This document shows, piece after piece, positions 1 to 6,309 of a stretch of 16,344 nt of DNA. How positions within the stretch are numbered: the stretch's first letter is position 1; every line of letters begins with the position of its first letter. The DNA is from DAOOOU01 sp964435635 (GTDB lineage: Bacteria; Bacillota_I; Bacilli_A; RF39; UBA660): NCBI GenBank assembly GCA_964435635.1, contig CAYSZU010000020.1, positions 1 to 16,344 of the forward strand, given 5' to 3'. Made by a program: the position numbers and the translations under genes. The notes below the pieces were generated by a model. That model was not told the origin of the DNA. It did no database searches and saw nothing but the letters and a program-made list of their open reading frames with translations.

Positions 1-11
1 ACAGAAAAAGA

Positions 12-40
12 TATATATCAAATCCAATCATCAATGTCAA
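12..40 (-). promoter_or_regulatory. Promoter reading out of the left edge
   Basis: On the minus strand a perfect -35 box TTGACA (35-40) is followed after 17 bases by TATATA (12-17). A TG sits one base upstream of that box, giving an extended -10 (TGATATATA). The gene it would serve lies beyond the left end of the window. The terminator of the DUF402 gene lies just upstream (115-140), so a new transcription unit beginning here fits the layout. Confidence 0.5.
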
Positions 41-114
41 TCGTTTTTTGACAATAATAAAAACTTTACTGTTATTTGTTTTTTCGATTAGTAATAATAA
101 CAGCGCTTTGATAT

Positions 115-140
115 AAAAAACATTGATTAAATCAACATTT
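115..140 (-). terminator. Intrinsic terminator after the DUF402 phosphatase gene
   Basis: Arms at 118-127 and 131-140 can pair over 10 positions (two are G-U in the minus-strand RNA) around a TAA/TTA loop. On the minus strand a run of T follows (the A run at 115-120). The stem is AT-rich and only moderately stable, but its place about 55 bases after the stop codon and before a new promoter supports the call. Confidence 0.5.
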
Positions 141-195
141 CTTGTCCAGTATATAATATATTAAATGTAAATGCAAGACTAAATTAACACCATTT

Positions 196-720
196 TTACA
201 ATTTTGAATATTCTTGATAATATTCCTCAACAAGTCCCTTTTTAAAGGGGCCTTCTTCTTTTCTTTTGAGATTAATTAATTCTGTTAATTCACTTTTTAA
301 AACTAAATCTATTTCATCTGAGTAGTTCATTATTTTTTTATGATAATTATATTCGTTCCGATCTAGAACTTTGAATCCCCCATCCGGAAAAACTCTTAAA
401 TCTAAATCATAATCAATATACTTTATAACGCGATCATCAATTAAATATGGCGAAGCAATATTACAATAATAAAATAAGCCGTGTTTTTTTAATTGACCAA
501 TAACATTAAACCACTTATCTGGATAAAAAAACATAACAGCTGGTTCATTTGTTTTATAACTACGGCCATCGTTTTCAGTTACTTTTGTTTTATAATTAGC
601 ACAAATTAAAATATCATTAGTTATTTCTAATACTGTTGCTTCATCCCAAATTCGATGAATTTTACCATTATGTTTATAACAATGAATAGTTAGTTTGTCC
701 CCTACTTTAATATCGTTCAT
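196..720 (-). CDS. ygaC: DUF402 nucleoside tri-/diphosphate phosphatase (Ntdp/YgaC family)
   Basis: The product is a 174-residue soluble protein of the DUF402 family whose Staphylococcus aureus member (Ntdp) hydrolyses nucleoside tri- and diphosphates. Family landmarks in order are YKHNGKIHRIW (about 15-25), TENDGRSY (48-55), the FNVIG segment after PDKW, YYCNIASP (84-91), the acidic YIDYDLDLRV strand (101-110), PDGGFKVLD (112-120) and a helical end with EEYYQEY. The Asp-rich YIDYDLD and KVLD segments are the likely metal-binding site by family knowledge. I chose the ATG at 720. The earlier in-frame ATG at 744 lies inside a TATAAT box and has no ribosome binding site, whereas 720 is preceded by AAAGACGGA. 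The gene appears monocistronic, with its own promoter and terminator. Confidence 0.88.
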   Translation of the reverse strand: MNDIKVGDKLTIHCYKHNGKIHRIWDEATVLEITNDILICANYKTKVTENDGRSYKTNEPAVMFFYPDKWFNVIGQLKKHGLFYYCNIASPYLIDDRVIKYIDYDLDLRVFPDGGFKVLDRNEYNYHKKIMNYSDEIDLVLKSELTELINLKRKEEGPFKKGLVEEYYQEYSKL

Positions 721-742
721 ATATATTCCGTCTTTCTTTATC

Positions 743-771
743 ATTATACACTATCGTTTTTAAAATAACAA
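743..771 (-). promoter_or_regulatory. Promoter of the DUF402 phosphatase gene
   Basis: On the minus strand TTGTTA (766-771) is followed after 17 bases by a perfect TATAAT (743-748). The expected transcription start falls near 736, downstream of the ATG at 744. The promoter therefore supports the shorter protein start at 720. Confidence 0.65.
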
Positions 772-784
772 TTAATGTCTAATT

Positions 785-813
785 AAAAGACTTATTATTT
801 TAATAAGTCTTTT
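785..813 (-). terminator. Intrinsic terminator of the S41 protease gene
   Basis: Perfect 13-base-pair arms AAAAGACTTATTA (785-797) and TAATAAGTCTTTT (801-813) flank a three-base loop. The minus-strand 3' arm ends in CTTTTAATT, a short U tract. The protease stop codon (795-797) lies inside the hairpin, so the last codons double as terminator sequence. Confidence 0.7.
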
Positions 814-1973
814 GCTTTTTCGAGTTGTGTATCAATAACATTATAATCTTTATCAAATTCTAGTTTTACTATATAATCAGGAACAATTCCTACCTTATCT
901 ATGCTTTGGCGGTTTGGTCTTAGCCATTCTGCCGTCGTATACTTAATCATCCCCCCAGCACTTAACTTTTCAGTTTGCTGAACTTTTCCTTTACCAAAAG
1001 ATGTAACGCCAACAATCGTTGCACCATAACTATCTTTTAATGCTCCAGCTAGTACTTCGGCAGCTGATGCTGAAGTTTCGTTAATTAAAACAACAATTTT
1101 ATAATCAGTTTTTGTTTTGGTCTGATCCTTATATTCCGTTGTCCCACTTTTATCTTTTAAATAATAGATAGTTTTACCTTTTGTTAAAAATAAGCTTGCG
1201 ATCCCTTCGGCAGCATTTAAGTATCCGCCGGAATTATATCGTAAATCAATAATTAAAGAATTAATTTTTTGTTCATTTAATTTACTTAATTCGGCCTTAA
1301 CATGTTCTTCAACCGTATTAGAAAAAGTATTTATATATAAATAACCGGTTTGGCCCTGGCTATTTTTAAAAACTTCAGAACTAACAGCAGGAATATTGAG
1401 ATTAGTGATTGCTAATTTGTACTCAATTTCATTAGATCCTCTTAAAACGGTTAAGATAAAAGCTTTTTCGGCCATCCCTTTTATCTTTGCGGCTAAATCA
1501 AGGGTTGATAGTTTAGTTACATCTTCTTGATTAATTTTAATAATTACATCATCTATTTTTAAACCAGCTTTGGAAGCCGGGGAGTTAGAAAAGACCTCGT
1601 AAATTATATTTCCTTCAATTATTTGAATCCCAATTCCCCGATATTCCCCTTTTAATTGTTCTTCTAAAGCTTCCGCTTCCGTAGTTGATAAATAGGTTGT
1701 GTAATTATCACCTAAATAATCCATCATCCCGTTAATTGCCGCATCAAGCATTTCACTTCTGTTTATAGTTTCATAATAATTACCAACAATTGTCCCGTAC
1801 GCCTTAATAAAACCATTTAAATCTTCATCTTTATTAGCATTATTATAACTTATATCATAGTCATATGTTTTATACATAATTATTCCAGTCGCCAAACTAG
1901 CCAAAATAGCGGCAGCAAAAACTATAATACTTATTTCTAGCCAACTAAACTTATGTTTTATTTTTTTCATCAT
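795..1973 (-). CDS. ctpA: CtpA/CtpB-type S41 carboxy-terminal processing protease
   Basis: This is a 392-residue membrane-anchored serine protease that cleaves near protein C termini outside the membrane. A basic N terminus and one membrane segment (about residues 13-33) act as an uncleaved anchor. A PDZ domain follows (about 110-185, with YRGIGIQI and SPASKAGLKIDDVIIKIN), then the S41 core. The catalytic Ser-Lys-Gln triad is readable as S303 in NETSASAAEV, K328 and Q332 in FGKGKVQ; the spacings match Bacillus CtpB. There is no C-terminal peptidoglycan-binding domain. The start ATG (1973) follows GAGGGTGAA; a second ATG directly after it is equally possible. An AT-rich TATAAT (1993-1998) upstream suggests its own promoter, and the gene ends in a strong hairpin. 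Substrates cannot be read from the sequence. Confidence 0.94.
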   Translation of the reverse strand: MMKKIKHKFSWLEISIIVFAAAILASLATGIIMYKTYDYDISYNNANKDEDLNGFIKAYGTIVGNYYETINRSEMLDAAINGMMDYLGDNYTTYLSTTEAEALEEQLKGEYRGIGIQIIEGNIIYEVFSNSPASKAGLKIDDVIIKINQEDVTKLSTLDLAAKIKGMAEKAFILTVLRGSNEIEYKLAITNLNIPAVSSEVFKNSQGQTGYLYINTFSNTVEEHVKAELSKLNEQKINSLIIDLRYNSGGYLNAAEGIASLFLTKGKTIYYLKDKSGTTEYKDQTKTKTDYKIVVLINETSASAAEVLAGALKDSYGATIVGVTSFGKGKVQQTEKLSAGGMIKYTTAEWLRPNRQSIDKVGIVPDYIVKLEFDKDYNVIDTQLEKAKDLLK

Positions 1974-1992
1974 TTCACCCTCAATATTATTT

Positions 1993-2015
1993 ATTATAAA
2001 CCTAATTATTATGAT
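1993..2015 (-). promoter_or_regulatory. Possible promoter of the S41 protease gene
   Basis: A perfect TATAAT on the minus strand (1993-1998) lies 20 bases before the start codon. The -35 region at 17-base spacing is TTTTAA, a poor match. The site sits just after the terminator of the upstream gene, which is the main reason to list it. Confidence 0.35.
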
Positions 2016-2020
2016 TTAAA

Positions 2021-2042
2021 AGAAAAAGCCAAGCTAATGGCT
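2021..2042 (-). terminator. Intrinsic terminator of the thioredoxin-fold-like gene
   Basis: AGCCA (2027-2031) pairs with TGGCT (2038-2042) around a six-base loop, and the minus strand continues with TTTTTCTTTT. The stem is short but GC-rich, and the hairpin begins four bases after the stop codon. Confidence 0.6.
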
Positions 2043-2045
2043 AAT

Positions 2046-2546
2046 TTATCTTAATTGATTGATTATTGCTTCTTCAGTTTCCCAATAATTAATAACTTTC
2101 TTATCTTTTATCTGGACTAATGTCATTGCCCCGAATTTAAGATCGTCAATTTCTGAAGCCTTAGGATTTGTTTTTTCAGTTGTGTAATATTCTTGATTTA
2201 AGGTTTCAGCTAAATCTAAATAATATACTTTTTTTGCTTCCTCAGATCTAATATAAGTTGTTATTGCTTCCTTAATATTATTTATCTGATCTTGGTTATA
2301 ATAAACAAAAACATAATATTCTTGATAAGGACGGTTTTTCATTAAGCCAATCGTTGTTAATTCGTAATTAATTGTTAGGGGAATTGGCGCTGGACTTTGT
2401 TGTTTATTGAGCAAATCTTTCGTTACAAATATTCTGGTAAAAAAGTAAATAGTTGTTACGGATGCTAACACTATCATTAAAACGACAATAAACTTCTTTA
2501 CTTCTTGTCCTTCCCCAATTGAACTTCTTGTTATTCTTTTATTCAT
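2046..2546 (-). CDS. Membrane-anchored thioredoxin-fold-like protein lacking cysteines
   Basis: The product has 166 residues with one membrane segment (about 17-40) and an external domain. The order of elements resembles a thioredoxin fold. A strand YYVFVYY (77-83) precedes a long helix, then comes KKVYYLDLAET (105-114), then GAMTLVQIKDKKVINYWE (139-156), which reads like the GxPTLxxxKxGKVV end of thioredoxin-like proteins. The CxxC position is occupied by NQDQ and the cis-proline by Met141, so redox chemistry is not expected. I infer the fold by pattern only; there is no direct family recognition. The ATG follows AGGTGATAAATT, and a strong promoter and a terminator make this a single-gene unit between cdaR and ctpA. 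The function is unknown; a binding or scaffold role in the envelope is possible. Confidence 0.75.
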   Translation of the reverse strand: MNKRITRSSIGEGQEVKKFIVVLMIVLASVTTIYFFTRIFVTKDLLNKQQSPAPIPLTINYELTTIGLMKNRPYQEYYVFVYYNQDQINNIKEAITTYIRSEEAKKVYYLDLAETLNQEYYTTEKTNPKASEIDDLKFGAMTLVQIKDKKVINYWETEEAIINQLR

Positions 2547-2565
2547 AATTTATCACCTGTTTATA

Positions 2566-2594
2566 ATTATATCATAAGCAATTAGTAATGCCAA
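2566..2594 (-). promoter_or_regulatory. Promoter of the thioredoxin-fold-like gene
   Basis: On the minus strand TTGGCA (2589-2594) is followed after 17 bases by TATAAT (2566-2571). A TG sits one base upstream of the -10. This is one of the best promoter matches in the window, and it lies between the cdaR terminator and the AGGTGAT ribosome binding site. Confidence 0.75.
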
Positions 2595-2605
2595 TCTTCC
2601 GTCAT

Positions 2606-2631
2606 AAAAAAAGCTAATATTAATTAGCTTT
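2606..2631 (-). terminator. Intrinsic terminator of the cdaA-cdaR unit
   Basis: Perfect nine-base arms AAAGCTAAT (2610-2618) and ATTAGCTTT (2623-2631) enclose a four-base loop. The minus-strand 3' arm runs into seven T. The cdaR stop codon (2624-2626) is within the stem. Confidence 0.75.
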
Positions 2632-4003
2632 GTTTTGCGGCGTTTAATTCGATGTTGATTTTTTTGGTAACAACGTATTTAACTCGAGCATCTTCACCGT
2701 CAACCTGAACATCAATTGTGTGATCACCAACGGTATAACCGGTTAAATCAATATAGGCGCTAATATTTTCAGCCAGAATAGAATCGATTACTGATTGAAC
2801 ACCGATGATTTGAACACTAACACTTGAATCCTCAGTTGTTTTTGCTGTTGCCGTTAAACCAGCGGGAATGTTTTTCTGCTCAATTCCAACGTTTTCTATC
2901 GTCTTTTGTTTAGCTTCGCCAAAGTTTAAAATAATAGTTGCGTTTGTTTCGCTAATAAACCTTACCCCAGAAGGTTTGGACATTGTTACGTTATAACTTT
3001 TTGAACCGTTATTACCTTGCTCATTAATATCTACCGTAACTGGTACACTCGTAATACTATCAATAATTGATTGTTCCCCATAGATAGTAACACTATATGT
3101 ATCTTTACCATTAATAGTAATTGCTGAAATTGCTTTTCCCGTCACTAGATTTCCAGTTGTAATAACTTTTATTGGTACGATTACTGAATAAGAATCAAGG
3201 ACTACTTTTGCCGTTACGTTGGCTGCCACTATTTCAATATTAGCAATTTTTATACCGTTATTATCATAAGCAACAAGCGAAACAGCTTCAACATTATATG
3301 TCCCTTTTTCCTTGAACTGAACGTCTGCTAAGTCAATTAAAGCCTTAACTGAAGATATCTTATCAATTGACTCTTGTGAACCTTTCACAACAACCTCTGT
3401 TTTTGATAATTCGACTGACTTAACACTTAGTTTAGCATCCATTTTCTCTGAATTCATTAAATCATAAGTAATACTCTTTAAAGTACTTACTTTCTTTTTA
3501 ATTTTTATTGAAACATATGATGGATCTAGTTTATAAGTTAAAGAATCAATTGTTTGATTATATGTTAATTTAACCTTTTGTGGTTCATCACTTGGTTCAT
3601 AATCAGTTAAATCTAAAATTACTTCATGATTTCCTAATTGTTTAGCCAAATACAAATCACTTTTACGACCCATTAAAGTAATATCAACACTATCTGGTAA
3701 TCCTTCAATAACATATGCATCCGAATTATATTTAACATTAATTGGTTGCCCACTGATGATCTCCGCTGTATTTGTTAAAGTAATAACTTTTGAATCAACT
3801 AGAAAGAATAGTAAGACTGCTAAAGCTAAGGCAATATATAATAATACTCCTTGCCGATTTAAGACCTTTTCTAGCTTATTAAAATTCTTTGTTTTAACAA
3901 CTATTTGATAAATTAATTTACTTATTGGAATAACAATTACTTTATCAATTACGTTATATAGTTTTAAACTAATTATTTTTAGAATCTCCAACATTTTATT
4001 CAT
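2624..4003 (-). CDS. cdaR: YbbR-domain protein CdaR, regulator of the c-di-AMP cyclase
   Basis: This 459-residue protein has an amphipathic N-terminal stretch, a membrane segment with LLYIALALAVLLFFLV (about 43-58) and a large external part. That part divides into four YbbR-like repeats, beginning near INVKY...IEGLPDSVDITLMG, VSTLKSITYDL, SYSVIVPIKV and KTIENVGIEQ. In Bacillus and Listeria, CdaR binds CdaA in the membrane and modulates c-di-AMP production. I place the start at 4003. That ATG overlaps the cdaA stop (ATGAATAA) and sits behind AAAGAGGGTGAAGAAG, typical of translational coupling. The open frame extends 33 bases further upstream, but the ATG at 4036 lacks a comparable site. The usual third gene of the cluster, glmM, does not follow; a terminator does. 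Confidence 0.92.
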   Translation of the reverse strand: MNKMLEILKIISLKLYNVIDKVIVIPISKLIYQIVVKTKNFNKLEKVLNRQGVLLYIALALAVLLFFLVDSKVITLTNTAEIISGQPINVKYNSDAYVIEGLPDSVDITLMGRKSDLYLAKQLGNHEVILDLTDYEPSDEPQKVKLTYNQTIDSLTYKLDPSYVSIKIKKKVSTLKSITYDLMNSEKMDAKLSVKSVELSKTEVVVKGSQESIDKISSVKALIDLADVQFKEKGTYNVEAVSLVAYDNNGIKIANIEIVAANVTAKVVLDSYSVIVPIKVITTGNLVTGKAISAITINGKDTYSVTIYGEQSIIDSITSVPVTVDINEQGNNGSKSYNVTMSKPSGVRFISETNATIILNFGEAKQKTIENVGIEQKNIPAGLTATAKTTEDSSVSVQIIGVQSVIDSILAENISAYIDLTGYTVGDHTIDVQVDGEDARVKYVVTKKINIELNAAKQS

Positions 4004-4817
4004 CTTCTTCACCCTCTTTGGCTTCTTCATCGGCATTATAGAAGAGTTCTGATTTCGGTTTTAATTCTTCAACTAACATTTTTCTAAATTCATCTAATGA
4101 TAAATTGTAAAATAATTTATTATCATTAGCAATACTAATTCGACCGGTTTCTTCCGATACAACTAAAGCTAAAGCATCACTTTCTTCAGCAATCCCTAAA
4201 GCAGCACGGTGTCTAGTCCCTAGCTTTTTACCTAATGATGGATTCATGCTTGTTTTAAATACTGCTCCAGCACAAGTAACTCGATTACCTTGGATAATAA
4301 CCCCACCATCATGAAGTGGGCTATTAGTAAAGAAAATCGTTCCTAATAAAGGGGAAGTTAAATCAGCATAAATTTTAGTCGCTGGGGCAATATATTCCTG
4401 CAGCGACATATCACGTTCAATAACAATTAAAGCGCCAATTCGGTTTTTTCTTAGGTATTCTACCGCATCCATGATCTCGAAAACTACTTTTTCTCGTTCA
4501 TCAATTGACAATACTTTATGGCGCCCTAGCAATTGACTTCGACCAATAGATTCCAAAACATTTCTAATCTCTGGTTGAAATAAAACGATTAATGCCAATG
4601 GACCCCACTCAATAACATATTCTAGTAATAGACCAATTGTATATAAATTTAATAAATCACTAACGACTTTAATAACTAAAATCGAAACAACTCCTTTTAT
4701 AATCAGAACTAACTTCACATTATTTTTAATGTTTTTTAATAAATAGTAAAGCATAAACCATACTATTGATATATCAATAATCTTTGTAATCAATGACCAT
4801 ACACTTGATAAAGTCAT
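3996..4817 (-). CDS. cdaA: Membrane diadenylate cyclase CdaA (c-di-AMP synthase)
   Basis: The 273-residue enzyme makes cyclic di-AMP from two ATP at the membrane. Three N-terminal membrane segments (about 10-28, 34-52 and 57-80) precede LFQPEIRNVLE and the DAC domain (about 105-235). The nucleotide-binding motifs are readable: RHR in GTRHRAALG (202-204), and DGG (170-172) in PLHDGGVII where the family consensus is DGA. The Asp that binds metal is kept; the Ala-to-Gly change is unusual but conservative. The C terminus is acidic (EEAKEGEEDE). The start has a strong AAGGAAGGTG site seven bases upstream and its own extended -10 promoter. It overlaps cdaR by eight bases. The product sets cell-wall and potassium/osmotic homeostasis in related Firmicutes. 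Confidence 0.95.
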   Translation of the reverse strand: MTLSSVWSLITKIIDISIVWFMLYYLLKNIKNNVKLVLIIKGVVSILVIKVVSDLLNLYTIGLLLEYVIEWGPLALIVLFQPEIRNVLESIGRSQLLGRHKVLSIDEREKVVFEIMDAVEYLRKNRIGALIVIERDMSLQEYIAPATKIYADLTSPLLGTIFFTNSPLHDGGVIIQGNRVTCAGAVFKTSMNPSLGKKLGTRHRAALGIAEESDALALVVSEETGRISIANDNKLFYNLSLDEFRKMLVEELKPKSELFYNADEEAKEGEEDE

Positions 4818-4845
4818 ATGACACCTTCCTTCTGTATCGTTATTA

Positions 4846-4874
4846 ATTATAACAAATATCTATTTCTTTTTCTA
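4846..4874 (-). promoter_or_regulatory. Extended -10 promoter of cdaA-cdaR
   Basis: A perfect TATAAT (4846-4851) on the minus strand carries TGT directly upstream, an extended -10. The -35 at 17 bases is TAGAAA, a four-of-six match. No good terminator separates this site from the preceding small membrane gene, so read-through from upstream is also possible. Confidence 0.55.
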
Positions 4875-4912
4875 GAATAATAGCTTTTTTTAACTAAATT
4901 ATTAAACCCGGT

Positions 4913-5206
4913 TTATAAGACTTCTGAATTGTTAATTTCTGTTTTAGTTCCTGGTTTTTCAAGTTTCTCATCATTATTTAGATTACCACTTTTATTAATA
5001 ACCTGGGTAAGAGAAACACTTCCAGCTGATTCTAATGACTTTTTAATATTTTCGATTTGCTGTTCATCTTGTGGCATTCCTAAACTTGCTCTAGCAATTC
5101 TTTTCTTCTTATCAGATAAATAACCAATTAACGCTAAAACTATTAGGCCAACTATAATGATTATTAAAATACTATAGTTTGCAAAAATATTATTAATTAT
5201 ATCCAT
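4913..5206 (-). CDS. Small single-pass membrane protein, hypothetical
   Basis: The 97-residue product has one strongly hydrophobic segment (about 12-31), then a basic stop-transfer DKKKRIAR. A polar, low-complexity C-terminal tail of about 60 residues follows (QDEQQIENIKKSLES, then a stretch rich in N, K and E), probably cytoplasmic. I do not recognise a family. The ATG follows a strong GAGGTGG site and lies only 16 bases after the stop of the DUF3048 gene, so the two are co-transcribed. An overlapping open frame on the plus strand is a shadow without any start signal. Confidence 0.75.
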   Translation of the reverse strand: MDIINNIFANYSILIIIIVGLIVLALIGYLSDKKKRIARASLGMPQDEQQIENIKKSLESAGSVSLTQVINKSGNLNNDEKLEKPGTKTEINNSEVL

Positions 5207-5222
5207 AAAACCACCTCATATA

Positions 5223-6260
5223 TTATTCTGTGATAGTTAATAACTTATTTTTCGGTTGAATCTGGATAAAAGTATTACCATCACTAACATCAATTTTTGT
5301 TCCATCCATATAAGTATAAATTGTCTGCTCACTTCTGCTTGCTTTTGACCATTTAATTGGGGCAGCATAACCGTTAGTAAAATAATAACCAGTTCCACTA
5401 CCAATATTATCTAATACTTGAAGAACTGTTCCGTTATAACTTGAATTAGCTATTTGATATGTAATAATATTTTTAAATGTATATTGTTTCTTAGTTACAT
5501 AATCAATATGCGCTTTACCATTAACGAATCTTTGATAATTTTCATTTGCTGAATCATAAACATATTTATTAGTCAAAGATTTTGAATATTCAATAGTTAT
5601 GTTATTTGCAATTTTTGATTCAGCAATTAAACTTAAATCTACTTTATCAGTTGTATAGTTTAATAATAAATCTTTATTAGTCTCAGTACGATACTTTAAT
5701 TTTGCTGTCGCTTTTTTTAACAACTCCATATTAGTAAAACCGGTATGCTCACGATCAACATTGATATCTTTATTGCGATAAAAGTATATTCCTTCGTATG
5801 CTAAGCCATTAATGTTATTTATTCTTAATGAAGAAATATCACTTTCAGCAAGAGTACTCCAACCCCAGTGCGTATAATAAGCATCATTTTCCATGGCATA
5901 ATCTAAATAATAATGACGAGCGCTTCTAACTGAGCCAATTGCTCCAGTATCAGTATCTTTAAACACGGCCATTAGTCTGGTGATACCACCTTCAACAATC
6001 ATTTCATAAATAATATAGGCATCTTGTAGCCCTGAATGATAAGGTCTTGCCACACCCAAATTATTTATCATTACCGCATATGGTCGACTCTTTGAATTAG
6101 GATCAACTATTTTTAACTTTGAGTCTACAACTACCGGTTTATCATCTAGCTTAGCCTTATTATTAGCTTCTTTATCTTTATTATTAATTAGGAAGTATCC
6201 CACTACTCCACCTGTTAAGAGAACAAAAATTGTTACTAGGATAATTATTTTTCTTTTCAT
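5223..6260 (-). CDS. yerB: YerB-like DUF3048 protein, membrane-anchored
   Basis: The 345-residue protein has an N-terminal membrane segment (about 5-25). No lipobox cysteine is present, so unlike many YerB proteins it is not a lipoprotein. The DUF3048 hallmark follows: SRPYAVMINN (58-67), ARPYHSGLQDAYIIYEM (71-87), VEGGITRLMAVF (89-100) and IGSVRSARHYY (108-118). A C-terminal domain (about 230-345) contains NGTVLQVL and a GTGYYFTNGYAAPIKW segment, the usual second half of the family. The biochemical role is not established; family members are surface-exposed. Its AGAAGGTG site is nine bases from the ATG. It follows the amidase gene by 31 bases and is followed closely by a small membrane protein gene. 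Confidence 0.88.
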   Translation of the reverse strand: MKRKIIILVTIFVLLTGGVVGYFLINNKDKEANNKAKLDDKPVVVDSKLKIVDPNSKSRPYAVMINNLGVARPYHSGLQDAYIIYEMIVEGGITRLMAVFKDTDTGAIGSVRSARHYYLDYAMENDAYYTHWGWSTLAESDISSLRINNINGLAYEGIYFYRNKDINVDREHTGFTNMELLKKATAKLKYRTETNKDLLLNYTTDKVDLSLIAESKIANNITIEYSKSLTNKYVYDSANENYQRFVNGKAHIDYVTKKQYTFKNIITYQIANSSYNGTVLQVLDNIGSGTGYYFTNGYAAPIKWSKASRSEQTIYTYMDGTKIDVSDGNTFIQIQPKNKLLTITE

Positions 6261-6280
6261 ATCGTCACACCTTCTAATCT

Positions 6281-6309
6281 AATATAGCATATTATTTTCG
6301 CTTTTTAAA
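6281..6309 (-). promoter_or_regulatory. Possible promoter of the DUF3048 gene
   Basis: On the minus strand TATATT (6281-6286) has TGC directly upstream (extended -10), and TTTAAA (6304-6309) lies 17 bases further up. The -35 overlaps the last codons of the amidase gene. It would allow expression independent of the amidase transcript. Confidence 0.4.

Noticed and set aside
35..53. Inverted repeat TGTCAA and TTGACA with a seven-base loop, considered as an operator.
   Set aside because: One arm is the -35 box of the left-edge promoter, and the other has no convincing -10 at its proper distance. Six-base arms are expected by chance in such AT-rich sequence.
4903..4915. Palindrome TAAACC-C-GGTTTA at the stop of the small membrane gene, considered as a terminator.
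   Set aside because: The arms are separated by one base, so only a weak short stem can form, and no T run follows on the minus strand.
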